From the NCBI RefSeq assembly GCF_003591035.1, contig NZ_QYUO01000003.1, positions 124,001 through 188,000 on the forward strand: 64,000 nucleotides of DNA, given 5' to 3'. The stretch is from Noviherbaspirillum saxi (GTDB lineage Bacteria > Pseudomonadota > Gammaproteobacteria > Burkholderiales > Burkholderiaceae_D). Within the stretch, counting starts at the first letter, position 1. Each line of letters starts with the position of its first letter. A program made the position numbers and the translations under genes. This document shows, piece after piece, positions 52,221 through 60,881 of this stretch. Under the pieces are notes generated by a model. The model saw only the letters and a list, made by a program, of their open reading frames with translations, made no database searches and was not told the origin of the DNA.

Positions 52221-52278
52221 AAGATGCTGCAATACATGACATCGCAGATGTCATCGTTACGATGAGCCTGTCCGTGTC

Positions 52279-53904
52279 CTAATTAAGACGCAGATGCCTA
52301 TTTGCTTTATATGCAATCGGCCTGGCGCTGTTGCTTCCGCCGCCCGAGTGCAGGCTGTCCATCGTAGCGGCACTGGATGCAAGCTTGAATAGCGCAACCG
52401 CCCGATTCAGAATGGCCGCCTGATCCTGCATGCTCTGTGCGGCGGCGGCGGCTTGCTCCACCAGTGCGGCGTTTTGCTGGGTCGCGTTGTCCATTTGCGA
52501 AATTGCCTGGTTGATCTGCGCGATACCGGCACTTTGTTCATCGCTGGCGGCGGCGATCTCATTAATGATGTGGGTAAGCTGCCTGACAGAAATCACTATC
52601 TCTTCCATGGTTTGCCCCGCTTGGCTGACAAGGACGCTGCCATTTTCGATACGATCAACCGAATCGCCGATCAACGTCTTGATTTCCTTGGCTGCGCCGG
52701 CGGACCGGTGTGCCAGTGCGCGCACCTCCGCAGCGACAACGGCAAAACCGCGTCCCTGCTCGCCGGCACGCGCAGCCTCCACGGCGGCATTCAACGCCAG
52801 GATGTTAGTCTGGAAGGCAATGCCATCGATAACGGAAATGATATCAACAACTTTCCGGGAGCTTTCCTTAATCGAGCCCATGGTGTCAATGACCTGGGTC
52901 ACGACCTGCCCGCCCTTCTCGGCGACACTGGATGCGTTTTCGGCCAATTGATTTGCCTGTCGCGCATTCTCGGCATTTTGCTGTACGGTGCCGGTCATTT
53001 CTTCCATGGAGCTGGCGGTTTCTTCCAGGCTGGCCGCCTGTGCCTCGGTGCGCGCCGACAAATCTGCGTTGCCCGTTGCGATTTCACGCGAGCCGACGTC
53101 GATGGTTTCGGCGGACCGCTTTATATCGGCAAGGGTCTGGCTCAGCTTTTGCCGCATCGCGCTCATCGCAAACAAGACACTGGAGCGGTCATCGTCCCGG
53201 ATCGATACTGCCGTCGAAAAATCACCAGTCGAGATGTCGCTTGCAATCCTGACCGCATAGTCCGGTTCTCCACCGAGCTGCTTCATCACGTTACGTATCA
53301 GCCATGTCATCATGCCTGCCCCGAGAAGAACGGCGAACAGCGTGAGGATCACACTGATTGAAACCATTCTTTCGGTGAATGCGACCATGCTGGATTTCGT
53401 TTCTGCGACGGCCGCATTCTTGGCCTTTGCAAAATCGATGAGCCGCGTGCGCATCTGACGCCATACCGGCGTCTCGTCCTTGCTGATCATGGCGATCGCA
53501 GCAGCCTGGTCGGAGGCTGCCAGCGCAACGATCGTTTCCTGAATCGGTTTTTGCCGTTCGCGAATGGCGCCTACCTCCTTCAGCATGGCTTGCACCGCGG
53601 GCTCGGACTCGGCGAGCGAAAGCGCCAGTTCATGGGCCTGTTTGAACTCCTTGCTCGCGTCATCCAGATTCTTGTATGCAGTCTTGTTCGCCGGATCCAT
53701 GACGATATTGCGCAGAGCCTGTCCCATCTGAAGACCTTGAGCATACATGGTGGTGGCGGCCTGCAGGATGGCCTGGTCCTTGTCGAGAAAGGTCTCGAAA
53801 CGGGACTTGGTGTTGAGGGTACTGATGAGGGCTACGGCCAATGCGAGGATAAACAGGGAAAAGCATAGCCCCATGCTCAATACAAGTTTTGTCTTTAGTT
53901 TCAT
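52279..53904 (-). CDS. methyl-accepting chemotaxis protein
   Basis: A 541-residue chemoreceptor from ATG 53904 (GGA upstream); the longer frame lacks a start site. A membrane helix near the N-terminus ([20 protein letters not shown]), a periplasmic four-helix-bundle sensor, a second helix ([20 protein letters not shown]), then HAMP and the signalling domain with [20 protein letters not shown]. The HAMP is followed by [20 protein letters not shown]. No CheR pentapeptide is seen at the C-terminus. It lies alone between the debris region and the sox cluster, so its ligand cannot be guessed. Confidence 0.92.
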   Translation of the reverse strand: MKLKTKLVLSMGLCFSLFILALAVALISTLNTKSRFETFLDKDQAILQAATTMYAQGLQMGQALRNIVMDPANKTAYKNLDDASKEFKQAHELALSLAESEPAVQAMLKEVGAIRERQKPIQETIVALAASDQAAAIAMISKDETPVWRQMRTRLIDFAKAKNAAVAETKSSMVAFTERMVSISVILTLFAVLLGAGMMTWLIRNVMKQLGGEPDYAVRIASDISTGDFSTAVSIRDDDRSSVLFAMSAMRQKLSQTLADIKRSAETIDVGSREIATGNADLSARTEAQAASLEETASSMEEMTGTVQQNAENARQANQLAENASSVAEKGGQVVTQVIDTMGSIKESSRKVVDIISVIDGIAFQTNILALNAAVEAARAGEQGRGFAVVAAEVRALAHRSAGAAKEIKTLIGDSVDRIENGSVLVSQAGQTMEEIVISVRQLTHIINEIAAASDEQSAGIAQINQAISQMDNATQQNAALVEQAAAAAQSMQDQAAILNRAVALFKLASSAATMDSLHSGGGSNSARPIAYKANRHLRLN

Positions 53905-54068
53905 GCAGATGTCCAGCGGATTCGAATCGTATAAATGAAAAATGACTGGTATTTGACGAGCGACCAGTTTTGGTTTCTTAGTTATACCAGCGACAGTTGC
54001 CCATGAGAAAGACAATGTGCCGCACTATACGATTTGTTGTATGCACGAGACGAACAATGAACAAAGTT

Positions 54069-54572
54069 TCACATCTCGAGGTCTTCCTTCACTGCTGCGA
54101 TGCCGGCTGCCGCGCATCTGTCATCCGCTTCGCCTGAAGGTGCGCCGGAAATGCCGATGGCGCCGTAATTGGTTCCCCCGGCCTCGATCAGCATGCCGCC
54201 GCCCAGTGCCAGCACGCGCGGAATGTGACGAATTCCGCTCGCGGGCTTGCCTCCTTGAGTCGCTTCGGAAAACTGACTGGTGTTGAGCTTGAAGCTGACC
54301 GCAGTCCATGCTTTGTTGACTGCTGCATCCGGCGTGTGCATGCCGGCAAAGCGGTCACGCAAGACGACTTGCGTCTGGCCGGTCCGGTCGACGATCGCAA
54401 CTGCAATCTGATAGCCGGCATCTCGACAAGCCTGCAGTCCGGCCTGAGCCGCCTTGAGCGCAATCTCGGGCGTCATCAGCTTGACTGTATAGCTCGCATC
54501 CGCCGCCAATGCCTGCGCTTCTATGCCGGCGATGAACATGGTCGCAAACAGCTTCTTATAAAAATGCTTCAT
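54069..54572 (-). CDS. GlcG/HbpS-family periplasmic protein
   Basis: A 167-residue protein with a signal peptide (ATMFIAGIEAQALA-AD) and the GlcG/HbpS fold: LTPEIALKAAQAGLQACRD-type helix, VAIVDRTGQTQVVLRD, and the glycine-rich VLALGGGMLIEAGGTNYGAIGISGAP with the C-terminal DDRCAAAGI. Family members bind haem or small molecules. Its start overlaps the thioredoxin gene stop by one base (TAATG), so it belongs to the sox operon. A role in haem or redox supply to Sox cytochromes is inference. Confidence 0.82.
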   Translation of the reverse strand: MKHFYKKLFATMFIAGIEAQALAADASYTVKLMTPEIALKAAQAGLQACRDAGYQIAVAIVDRTGQTQVVLRDRFAGMHTPDAAVNKAWTAVSFKLNTSQFSEATQGGKPASGIRHIPRVLALGGGMLIEAGGTNYGAIGISGAPSGEADDRCAAAGIAAVKEDLEM

Positions 54573-55096
54573 TACTGCTCCTTTACTTGTGTGCGTATTT
54601 GCGCAGCCATCTTTTGTGATGCAGTCGACAGCCGCTGGTCGAAATATGCGCCATACATGCCGGCCGTATCTCCACCGACAAGCGGCTCGGCCAATTGCTG
54701 GCCCTGCGCCCCAAGGAAGATGACTGTCGGCGCAAATCGTATGTGGTAGGAAGTGGAGAGCGCCTTATGGGTCATGCGTTCACCATCCAGCCGAAGCAGA
54801 CTTTGAAGACTGGTCAAGTCGACTTCGCGAATGATCGGGCGAGCGTTCCGGTCGGCCGCCTTCAGCAGCGGCGCAAGATAGTTTTGTCGGATGACATGAC
54901 AATAACTGCAATCCGGCATCGTAAAAAAAACAATGACTGGTTTGCCTTCATGCTGCGCCTGTACGACGTCCTGACGCAAGTCGGTGGCCAACGGAATGGA
55001 AAAATGATGGTCCGCAGCGAACGAACTATTGATCGCTGCTGCAAAACAGGCGAAGCCAAACAGGATAGCGCACCATGCTGATTGAACAGGATGCAT
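54572..55096 (-). CDS. periplasmic thioredoxin of the sox cluster (SoxW/SoxS-like)
   Basis: A 174-residue thioredoxin-fold protein with a signal peptide (ILFGFACFAAAINSSFA). The redox motif is CSYC (Cys63-Cys66) in VIVFFTMPDCSYCHVIR and the cis-proline region reads IRFAPTVIFLGAQG. Such SoxW/SoxS proteins keep the SoxY carrier cysteine reduced and reactive. It follows soxB by 7 bases. I cannot choose between SoxW and SoxS from the sequence alone. Confidence 0.82.
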   Translation of the reverse strand: MHPVQSAWCAILFGFACFAAAINSSFAADHHFSIPLATDLRQDVVQAQHEGKPVIVFFTMPDCSYCHVIRQNYLAPLLKAADRNARPIIREVDLTSLQSLLRLDGERMTHKALSTSYHIRFAPTVIFLGAQGQQLAEPLVGGDTAGMYGAYFDQRLSTASQKMAAQIRTQVKEQ

Positions 55097-55103
55097 GCCG
55101 GTC

Positions 55104-56822
55104 TTATATCGCGATTCCGGGATTTCCTTCCATCCCTATGAGACGCGGTGCGTTCACCTTGCGCGGTTTTACCGTTTTCGTGGTGCGCAGCCATTGCGCC
55201 ACGACATCCCACACCGGTTCCCCTTTTGCGCCTTCGGCAACCGGCGCCCAGCCGGCGACCTTGTAAGTCTTATTCGCTTCAATCGGTTTGCCGTTCAGAC
55301 GCATGTCTTGAATGCGCGCTCCCATTTTTGCTTTTGGCTCGATTGCATACGTCATGCCGCCGACACGCACCATGTCGCCGCCCTGCTGGTAGTACGGATC
55401 GGGATTGAAGAGATTGTCGGCCACGTCTTCCATGATGGTCTTGATGGTATCGCCGCTCAACTCGGACACCGTGGTATAGGAATAAGTAGTGGCGGTCTGG
55501 TCCATCAGGTGATCCATCAAGATAGGACTGTCCGGCAGCAGGGAGGTACCCCAGCGGAAGCCGGGGGAAAATGCAATCTCCGCCTGCTTGACGTCCATCA
55601 GCGCATCGACGATCAGTTGATCAAACGTGCCGTTGAAATTTCCGCGCCGGTAGAGCGTTCCTTCGGTCACGGCAAGCTGCTCGTTAAGCTTGGACTCGAA
55701 TGGTGCGCGGATCTTCTTGATGAGCGCATCCATTTCCTTGTCGGCCGGCAGGAAATTGGAAAACACAGGCATTAGGCGATACTGAAAATCCTGCACTTTC
55801 CCACCGCGGACATCGAAGTCGAGCACCCCGAGGAATTTGCTGTTGCTGCCGGCATTGGTGACCAGCGTCTTGCCGCCGGCATTGCTGACGATGACAGGCG
55901 CCGGCATGCCGTCGTGCGTATGGCCACCCATGATGGCATCGATCCCGCGCACGCGGGAGGCCATCTTGAGATCGACATCCATTCCATTATGAGAAAGTAC
56001 GACGACGACCTTGGCGCCTTTCGCACGCGCTTCATCGACCATCTTTTGCATGTTCTCATCCTGAATGCCGAAGCTCCAGTCCGGAATCATGTATCGCGGA
56101 TTAGCGATAGGCGTGTATGGAAATGCCTGGCCGATGATGGCGACCTGTACCCCATTCATTTCCTTCATCACATAGGGACTGAAAACCTGGTCGCCAAAGT
56201 CGGCCGTCTTGATGTTCTGTGCAACGAAATCGACTTTGCCCTTGAAATCTTTTTCGACGATTTCCATCACGCGTTTGTCGCCAAGCGTCATTTCCCAATG
56301 CGCTGTCATGACATCGACGCCAAGCTTCAGACAGGCATCGACCATGTCCTGGCCATTTGTCCAGAGAGCGGTGGCCGACCCCTGCCAGGTATCGCCGCCA
56401 TCCAGCAGCAGTGCGCCCGGCCGCGATGCCTTCATCTGCTTGACCAGAGAGGCGAGATGAGCGAAGCCGCCGACCTTGCCGTAGGTTTGCGCCGCCTGTT
56501 CGAAATTCAGATAAGAGAACGCGTGGGCTTGTGCGCTATTGGGTTTGACACCTGTCTGCTTGAGCAGATGTTCACCGACGAGATGCGGCATGCGTCCATA
56601 GGCGTCGCCGATACCGAGGTTGACATTCGGTTCACGGAAATAGATGGGAAGCAACTGGGCATGGCAATCGGTGAAGTGCAGAAAATGCACATTGCCAAAA
56701 CGCGGCAGGTCGTAAAGCTTGCCGGTGGAAGGTGCTGCCAGCGCAGCCTTCGTGTTGAGCGCCATGCCGCCCGCTGCGGCGATACCCATTATTTGCATGA
56801 ACTCGCGACGGTTCAAACCCAT
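55104..56822 (-). CDS. soxB: thiosulfohydrolase SoxB
   Basis: A 572-residue dimanganese enzyme that hydrolyses sulfate from the SoxY-bound thiosulfonate. A twin-arginine leader (NRREFMQIMG) precedes VHFLHFTDCHAQLLP (metal ligands Asp52, His54). LLDGGDTWQGSAT and GGHTHDGMP add metal and catalytic residues, and the C-terminal 5'-nucleotidase-like domain has GDTIKTIMEDVADN. The length is usual for SoxB. It follows soxX by 87 bases and acts in the periplasm. Confidence 0.97.
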   Translation of the reverse strand: MGLNRREFMQIMGIAAAGGMALNTKAALAAPSTGKLYDLPRFGNVHFLHFTDCHAQLLPIYFREPNVNLGIGDAYGRMPHLVGEHLLKQTGVKPNSAQAHAFSYLNFEQAAQTYGKVGGFAHLASLVKQMKASRPGALLLDGGDTWQGSATALWTNGQDMVDACLKLGVDVMTAHWEMTLGDKRVMEIVEKDFKGKVDFVAQNIKTADFGDQVFSPYVMKEMNGVQVAIIGQAFPYTPIANPRYMIPDWSFGIQDENMQKMVDEARAKGAKVVVVLSHNGMDVDLKMASRVRGIDAIMGGHTHDGMPAPVIVSNAGGKTLVTNAGSNSKFLGVLDFDVRGGKVQDFQYRLMPVFSNFLPADKEMDALIKKIRAPFESKLNEQLAVTEGTLYRRGNFNGTFDQLIVDALMDVKQAEIAFSPGFRWGTSLLPDSPILMDHLMDQTATTYSYTTVSELSGDTIKTIMEDVADNLFNPDPYYQQGGDMVRVGGMTYAIEPKAKMGARIQDMRLNGKPIEANKTYKVAGWAPVAEGAKGEPVWDVVAQWLRTTKTVKPRKVNAPRLIGMEGNPGIAI

Positions 56823-56909
56823 TTTTCTTCCTTTATTTCACTCAGGCCGGCGACGACGCATGCAGTAGTGTTACGTCTTGCACGTGCCGCCGTCCTTGAT
56901 CAAGGCTGC

Positions 56910-57524
56910 CTATTTATTGACAGGTGATTGCGGATCCAGCAACAAGGCCATGACGTCCTGAATCTGCTTTTCATTCAGAATTCCCTTGTGGCCGAAACGC
57001 GGCATATTGGAGCAGGCAGTAAACGCTTGCGAGTTATAGATCTTTGCCCAGGTGTACTTGAGAATTTCCTCGCTCTGGCCGCGCAGCTTTCCGTAGTGAT
57101 AAAGCGAGGGGCCGATATTGCCGAAGGAGATTTCTTCCTTGGTCATTTGATGGCAGGCATAACAGTTGCCTCCATTGGTGCCGCCGATCGGATCGGAAGA
57201 TTGCATGCCACGCCCGTTCTGCGCGATCTTTTCCCCTTCCTGCCACTTGCCGAGATACTTCGCTCCATCTGGATATTTCACCAGTTTTAGCTGCTCCGCT
57301 TCGATCTTTTCTGCCACTTCCTTCGGCCGCTCAGTTGGATACTCGCTGCACAAGCGTTGCGCCTCGTCCTGCTTGAGTACGCCTTCGACCGTTGCCGGTC
57401 CTTTCGATTTGAAGTCCGACTTGATCATGTCGAGAGCGGCCTTGCCATAGTCGGTGTCGCCGGCCATCGTCGCGCAACCCGCAACAGCACCAGCCATGAC
57501 GACGGCAATTACGATTCTTTTCAT
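56910..57524 (-). CDS. soxX: sulfur-oxidation cytochrome SoxX
   Basis: A 204-residue monohaem cytochrome c. CYACH (Cys121, Cys124, His125) binds haem and CSNMPRFGHKG holds the distal methionine. The leader ends AGAVAGCATM with Cys17 in a lipobox, so the protein may be lipid-anchored, unlike the soluble SoxX of Paracoccus. The N-terminal insertion before the haem motif makes it longer than that SoxX. With SoxA it couples thiosulfate to SoxY. It follows soxA by 10 bases. Confidence 0.93.
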   Translation of the reverse strand: MKRIVIAVVMAGAVAGCATMAGDTDYGKAALDMIKSDFKSKGPATVEGVLKQDEAQRLCSEYPTERPKEVAEKIEAEQLKLVKYPDGAKYLGKWQEGEKIAQNGRGMQSSDPIGGTNGGNCYACHQMTKEEISFGNIGPSLYHYGKLRGQSEEILKYTWAKIYNSQAFTACSNMPRFGHKGILNEKQIQDVMALLLDPQSPVNK

Positions 57525-57534
57525 ACCGTTCCCC

Positions 57535-58341
57535 TTATCGCTTCAACGCGGGTGCGTTGTACACGCCGCCCTCGGCGTTTTTGGCTAGAAACATCGTCAC
57601 CGCAGTAATCGCGTCGGAGCCGTAAAGGGGTTCCGGAAAGCGTTGCTGGCGGAAGCAGTCGTTCAAACGATGTTGCATGGTTCGCACCTCACCCTGCGAA
57701 ACCCGGTACGCCGGCCATGTCGTATATGCGGCTTGGGCATTCGACTTGGTCAGGATGTTGGGCAACTCCTGAAGACGAATCCGCTGACCGTCGGTCGAAT
57801 GGCAGGTCGCGCAGGCGAAATCATGGGCCCCGCCGCGATGGAAGAATATCTTCTTGCCGATTTCATAAGCGGTTTTTTCCTGAGGATGGCTCGCGGTGAC
57901 CGCCATCTTCATGCCCTTGGATTCCGCAGTGATGTAAGACACGAGCGCTTCGATATCGGATGGGTTGCCGGCCGATGCGAACGGCGTCTTGGTCCCCTGC
58001 TCGCGCGTCAGACCCTGCAAGGTCATTCGGCAATGAAGCAATCTTTGCTCAAGGTCCATCACCTTGTTCACGTCCTTGAAATAACGTGGAAGCTCAACGT
58101 AGGCTCCCTTGAGTACGCCGGGTCCCTTGCCAAGGTCGCACTGTTCCAGCGAGGCTTTTTGAGGTCCATCCTTCTTTTTCCACAGTTCTTCGCCGCGCAT
58201 CTCCCACAATTCGGCGGGATTACCGTCCGCCAGCAACTGGCGGTATTTTGCGATCTCGTCGGTCACCGATGTCTGCGCGATGGCGGGTGCAGCCGCAACG
58301 ATTATCGCGGTCGCAATAACATAATGGCTTGTATGCCTCAT
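57535..58341 (-). CDS. soxA: sulfur-oxidation cytochrome SoxA, monohaem type
   Basis: A 268-residue SoxA from ATG 58341 (GGAGAC upstream). The signal peptide ends near IAQ-TS. The only CxxCH is CATCH (Cys177-His181); the catalytic cysteine that takes thiosulfate is Cys229 in RLNDCFRQQR. The N-terminal half has Cys68 and Cys104 where dihaem SoxA proteins carry a first haem, so this is the monohaem form. With SoxX it conjugates thiosulfate to the SoxYZ carrier. Confidence 0.94.
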   Translation of the reverse strand: MRHTSHYVIATAIIVAAAPAIAQTSVTDEIAKYRQLLADGNPAELWEMRGEELWKKKDGPQKASLEQCDLGKGPGVLKGAYVELPRYFKDVNKVMDLEQRLLHCRMTLQGLTREQGTKTPFASAGNPSDIEALVSYITAESKGMKMAVTASHPQEKTAYEIGKKIFFHRGGAHDFACATCHSTDGQRIRLQELPNILTKSNAQAAYTTWPAYRVSQGEVRTMQHRLNDCFRQQRFPEPLYGSDAITAVTMFLAKNAEGGVYNAPALKR

Positions 58342-58414
58342 TACGTCTCCATTGTATTGGAATGTGGTTTGAGCCACTTCCTTATTGTGTCTGGAATATA
58401 CCTTGCCGAATCGA

Positions 58415-58726
58415 CTAGGCAATGACTGCTTCGTCGGTGCGTGTATCGCCCTTGTTGTCGGTCCAGGTGATCGTGACCTTGTCGCCTTTCGCGCCGCCCT
58501 TGAACTTGAACGAAAGGAAGGGATCCTTGGAAATAGACGTGCCCATCTGCGCATCGAGTACAAGCTTGTCGTTGCATTTGGCAGTCAGGGTTTGAATGAA
58601 GTGCGGCGGGATGGCTTTTCCGGAAGAATCCTTTCGTTGTCCGGTTTCCATGTCATGACGGATCAAAGCCTTGACCTCCACGACGTCGCCGGTGGCGTTT
58701 GCGCGAATCCGCATTGGATTTCCCAT
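58415..58726 (-). CDS. soxZ: sulfur-carrier partner SoxZ
   Basis: A 103-residue immunoglobulin-fold protein without signal peptide, exported as a complex with SoxY. MRIRANATGDVVEVKALIRH, then MGTSISKDPFLSFKFKG and TITWTDNKGD are conserved in SoxZ. It holds the SoxY C-terminal arm. The gene is 48 bases downstream of soxY and 73 bases upstream of soxA. Confidence 0.96.
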   Translation of the reverse strand: MGNPMRIRANATGDVVEVKALIRHDMETGQRKDSSGKAIPPHFIQTLTAKCNDKLVLDAQMGTSISKDPFLSFKFKGGAKGDKVTITWTDNKGDTRTDEAVIA

Positions 58727-58774
58727 GATATTTCCTCTTAAGCGTGAATGATATGAATGCGACGCTGTCGATAA

Positions 58775-59236
58775 TCAACCGCCGCAACCGCCGAGCGTGA
58801 CCTTGATTTCCTTGCTTGCAATGAGCCACTTGCCATCAGCCTTAACCAGCGCATGGACGTTGGACGTGCCACCCATCTTCACACGCGTGCTGACGGCAGC
58901 CTCGGTGCCGGCCGGAATGTTGAAGCTGGCCGACAGGGGATTCGGGTTCTTCTCCACCAGGATGGCGATGAACTCGGTGTTAGGCGCCGCGCTGGCGACC
59001 GATACAGGCACCACCGCACCGTTTTCGGCAATATCCGGCCCGTTGACCGTGATGTCTTTGCTGACGACGAACTTGTCGCCGCCTAGCGCCTTGACTGCGT
59101 CTTCAAGTGTTTTTGCTTCGAAAACGTTGGCCTTCCAGTCTGCCGCGAATACATCGGACGGCTTGAGCAGTCCGGCAGTCAACGCCAGGCCAAGTACCGA
59201 GCTGATGCGCAGAACGTCACGTCGATTTTGATTCAT
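58775..59236 (-). CDS. soxY: sulfur carrier SoxY
   Basis: A 153-residue SoxY with a twin-arginine leader (NRRDVLRISSVLGLALTAGL). The C-terminus is VTLGGCGG, the swinging arm whose cysteine carries the sulfur intermediates. The mature domain shows FIAILVEKNPNPLSASFNIP and TRVKMGGTSNVHALVK. ATG 59236 gives MNQNRRDV; an in-frame ATG at 59248 is also possible. It sits between the pseudoazurin and soxZ genes. Confidence 0.96.
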   Translation of the reverse strand: MNQNRRDVLRISSVLGLALTAGLLKPSDVFAADWKANVFEAKTLEDAVKALGGDKFVVSKDITVNGPDIAENGAVVPVSVASAAPNTEFIAILVEKNPNPLSASFNIPAGTEAAVSTRVKMGGTSNVHALVKADGKWLIASKEIKVTLGGCGG

Positions 59237-59296
59237 TGCTTTCTCCATTCTTCAAATTAACAAGGCCGCGCGGCCGGGCAATACCTTTGCTTAGTT

Positions 59297-59731
59297 TTAC
59301 TGCGCCTGCGCAAGGGCCTTGGCAAGCCGGTCCTTGTTCATGACAAAGGTCTTGGCAAGCTTGTCCGATTCTTTCTTTGCGTCGTCCAGGTTAGTCGCCT
59401 TTCCAACTTGAATGACACCGGCCATCGCCATAAGCTTGTGAGGATCGCAGACATACACGTAGACCCCTTCCTGATCCAGCTTTACCGAGAATTCCTCATC
59501 CATCTTTCCCTTCCATGCTGTCGCACCGGCCGGCACGACGACGGCAGCGCTGTTATGGGACGGATCCCCCTTGACGAACTTGACGGTGTCACCCTTTGCT
59601 ATCTTGAGGAAAGACGGTTCGAACACCATCGTTCCATCCTTGCCGTTGTTGAGCATCTTTACTTGATGCTCCGCCGCAGTCGCACTGACTGCAGCCAATG
59701 TCAATGCGACAATCATTCCAAGTTTCTTCAA
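59297..59731 (-). CDS. pseudoazurin (blue copper protein)
   Basis: A 144-residue cupredoxin read from a TTG start at 59731 (GGGAGATGGGAA upstream), which gives a normal signal peptide (KKLGMIVALTLAAVSATA); the frame is open further upstream but lacks a leader. Copper ligands are His59 in PSHNSA, Cys95 and His98 in VCDPHK, and Met103 in MAMAGV. Pseudoazurins shuttle electrons in the periplasm. Its position between soxD and soxY suggests it takes electrons from SoxCD or SoxAX. Confidence 0.9.
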   Translation of the reverse strand: MKKLGMIVALTLAAVSATAAEHQVKMLNNGKDGTMVFEPSFLKIAKGDTVKFVKGDPSHNSAAVVVPAGATAWKGKMDEEFSVKLDQEGVYVYVCDPHKLMAMAGVIQVGKATNLDDAKKESDKLAKTFVMNKDRLAKALAQAQ

Positions 59732-59804
59732 TTCCCATCTCCCTGATTTTTCGACTAATGTCTCATCACGCCAAACGCATTGCGGCGTCGGCATTGAACT
59801 TTGC

Positions 59805-60881
59805 CTATTTGGCCCCGGCCAAAATCCATTTCACAACGGTTCCTATGTCTTCAGGCTTGAGGTGCGCCTGCGAAGGCATGGGCACCGGCCCCCATGCTCC
59901 GCTACTGCCATTTTTGACTCTTTCGGTGAGCCGCGATACTGCTGATGCATCGCCCTTATATTTGGCCGCGATATCGCTGAAGGCGGGGCCGACGATTTTG
60001 TTTGTCAGCCCATGGCAAGCCATGCATGCGTTCTGCTTCGCCACCGCCGCGCCATCCTTCGCAGCCGGTGCTGCGACTTTCACCTGCTGCGATGCATTTG
60101 CGACAGCATCGCGGCGGACCTGACTACCAACCGGTTCCGTCGAAGGAGGTTTGCTGGTATCCACACCGCGAACCGGACCAAATGACCGGTTTTGCTGCGA
60201 CAAATCACCATGCACATTCCTTGCCGAATCCGGAAGCTCGGACCGGATTTTTGTCTCGCCCTTGCAGTCTTTCATGCAAGCGACGCTTTGCACGTCTGCC
60301 TTGCCTTTCAATGCCCACATGCCGTGATTCGTCGTCATTCCGTTCCGGTTAGGCATGCGCTTTTGTACTTCCGCCATGTTTTCATTTGAAAGCACAAAGT
60401 CGTCCGGAAGGACTTCCGCCATGTTCAAGATATAAGCGGTTACCGCATAGACTTCTTCCGTGGTCAGACTCTTGGGCGCCGTCCACGGCATCGCGCGATT
60501 AATATAGTCCCATAGCGTGGAGACAGTCGGCACCTTCATCAGCGTGGTGCGTTGCGGCTGCTTGTTATCAGTGAGCGCAGCAACCTTGCCGGCTTTAACG
60601 TCCTCTTTTGTCGTACCGCCGACAATCGGCGTAAAGACTTCGTTAGACTCGCCAAAGGTGCCATGGCAGGAAGCGCATTTCGACTCCCACACTTCCATGC
60701 CTTTTGTCACCGATCCCGAACCTTTCGGCAAGCCCTTGAAGTCGGGACGCACGTCGATATCCCATGCTGCAACTTCCTTGTCCGTTGCGACTCGTCCGAT
60801 ATTCGGATATCCCTGCGCGATCGTCGAAGCGCAGGCGAACGATAGCGACAGCGCCGCAATCGCCTTAGTACACCTGAACAT
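59805..60881 (-). CDS. soxD: sulfane dehydrogenase cytochrome subunit SoxD
   Basis: A 358-residue dihaem cytochrome c from ATG 60881 (GGGAGGT upstream), overlapping soxC by 17 bases. The first haem motif is CASCH (residues 69-73) in a domain with VPTVSTLWDYINRAMPW; the second is CMACH (286-290) in a short C-terminal cytochrome domain. A long linker (about 200-280) joins them. SoxD passes electrons from the molybdenum site of SoxC to the chain. The signal peptide ends near IAQ-GY. Confidence 0.94.
   Translation of the reverse strand: MFRCTKAIAALSLSFACASTIAQGYPNIGRVATDKEVAAWDIDVRPDFKGLPKGSGSVTKGMEVWESKCASCHGTFGESNEVFTPIVGGTTKEDVKAGKVAALTDNKQPQRTTLMKVPTVSTLWDYINRAMPWTAPKSLTTEEVYAVTAYILNMAEVLPDDFVLSNENMAEVQKRMPNRNGMTTNHGMWALKGKADVQSVACMKDCKGETKIRSELPDSARNVHGDLSQQNRSFGPVRGVDTSKPPSTEPVGSQVRRDAVANASQQVKVAAPAAKDGAAVAKQNACMACHGLTNKIVGPAFSDIAAKYKGDASAVSRLTERVKNGSSGAWGPVPMPSQAHLKPEDIGTVVKWILAGAK

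Larger units (their letters stand above)
51548..52278. other. 730-base region without an intact gene
   Basis: No coding frame here has family similarity or a convincing start. It contains an orphan intrinsic terminator on the minus strand (51895-51928) and a perfect hairpin (52191-52220). Together with the hydrolase remnant upstream, it looks like the scar of deleted or decayed genes. Confidence 0.5.

Noticed and set aside
51965..52282. A 105-codon plus-strand frame before the chemoreceptor stop
   Set aside because: It spans the perfect hairpin, has no ribosome-binding site and no similarity to a known family.
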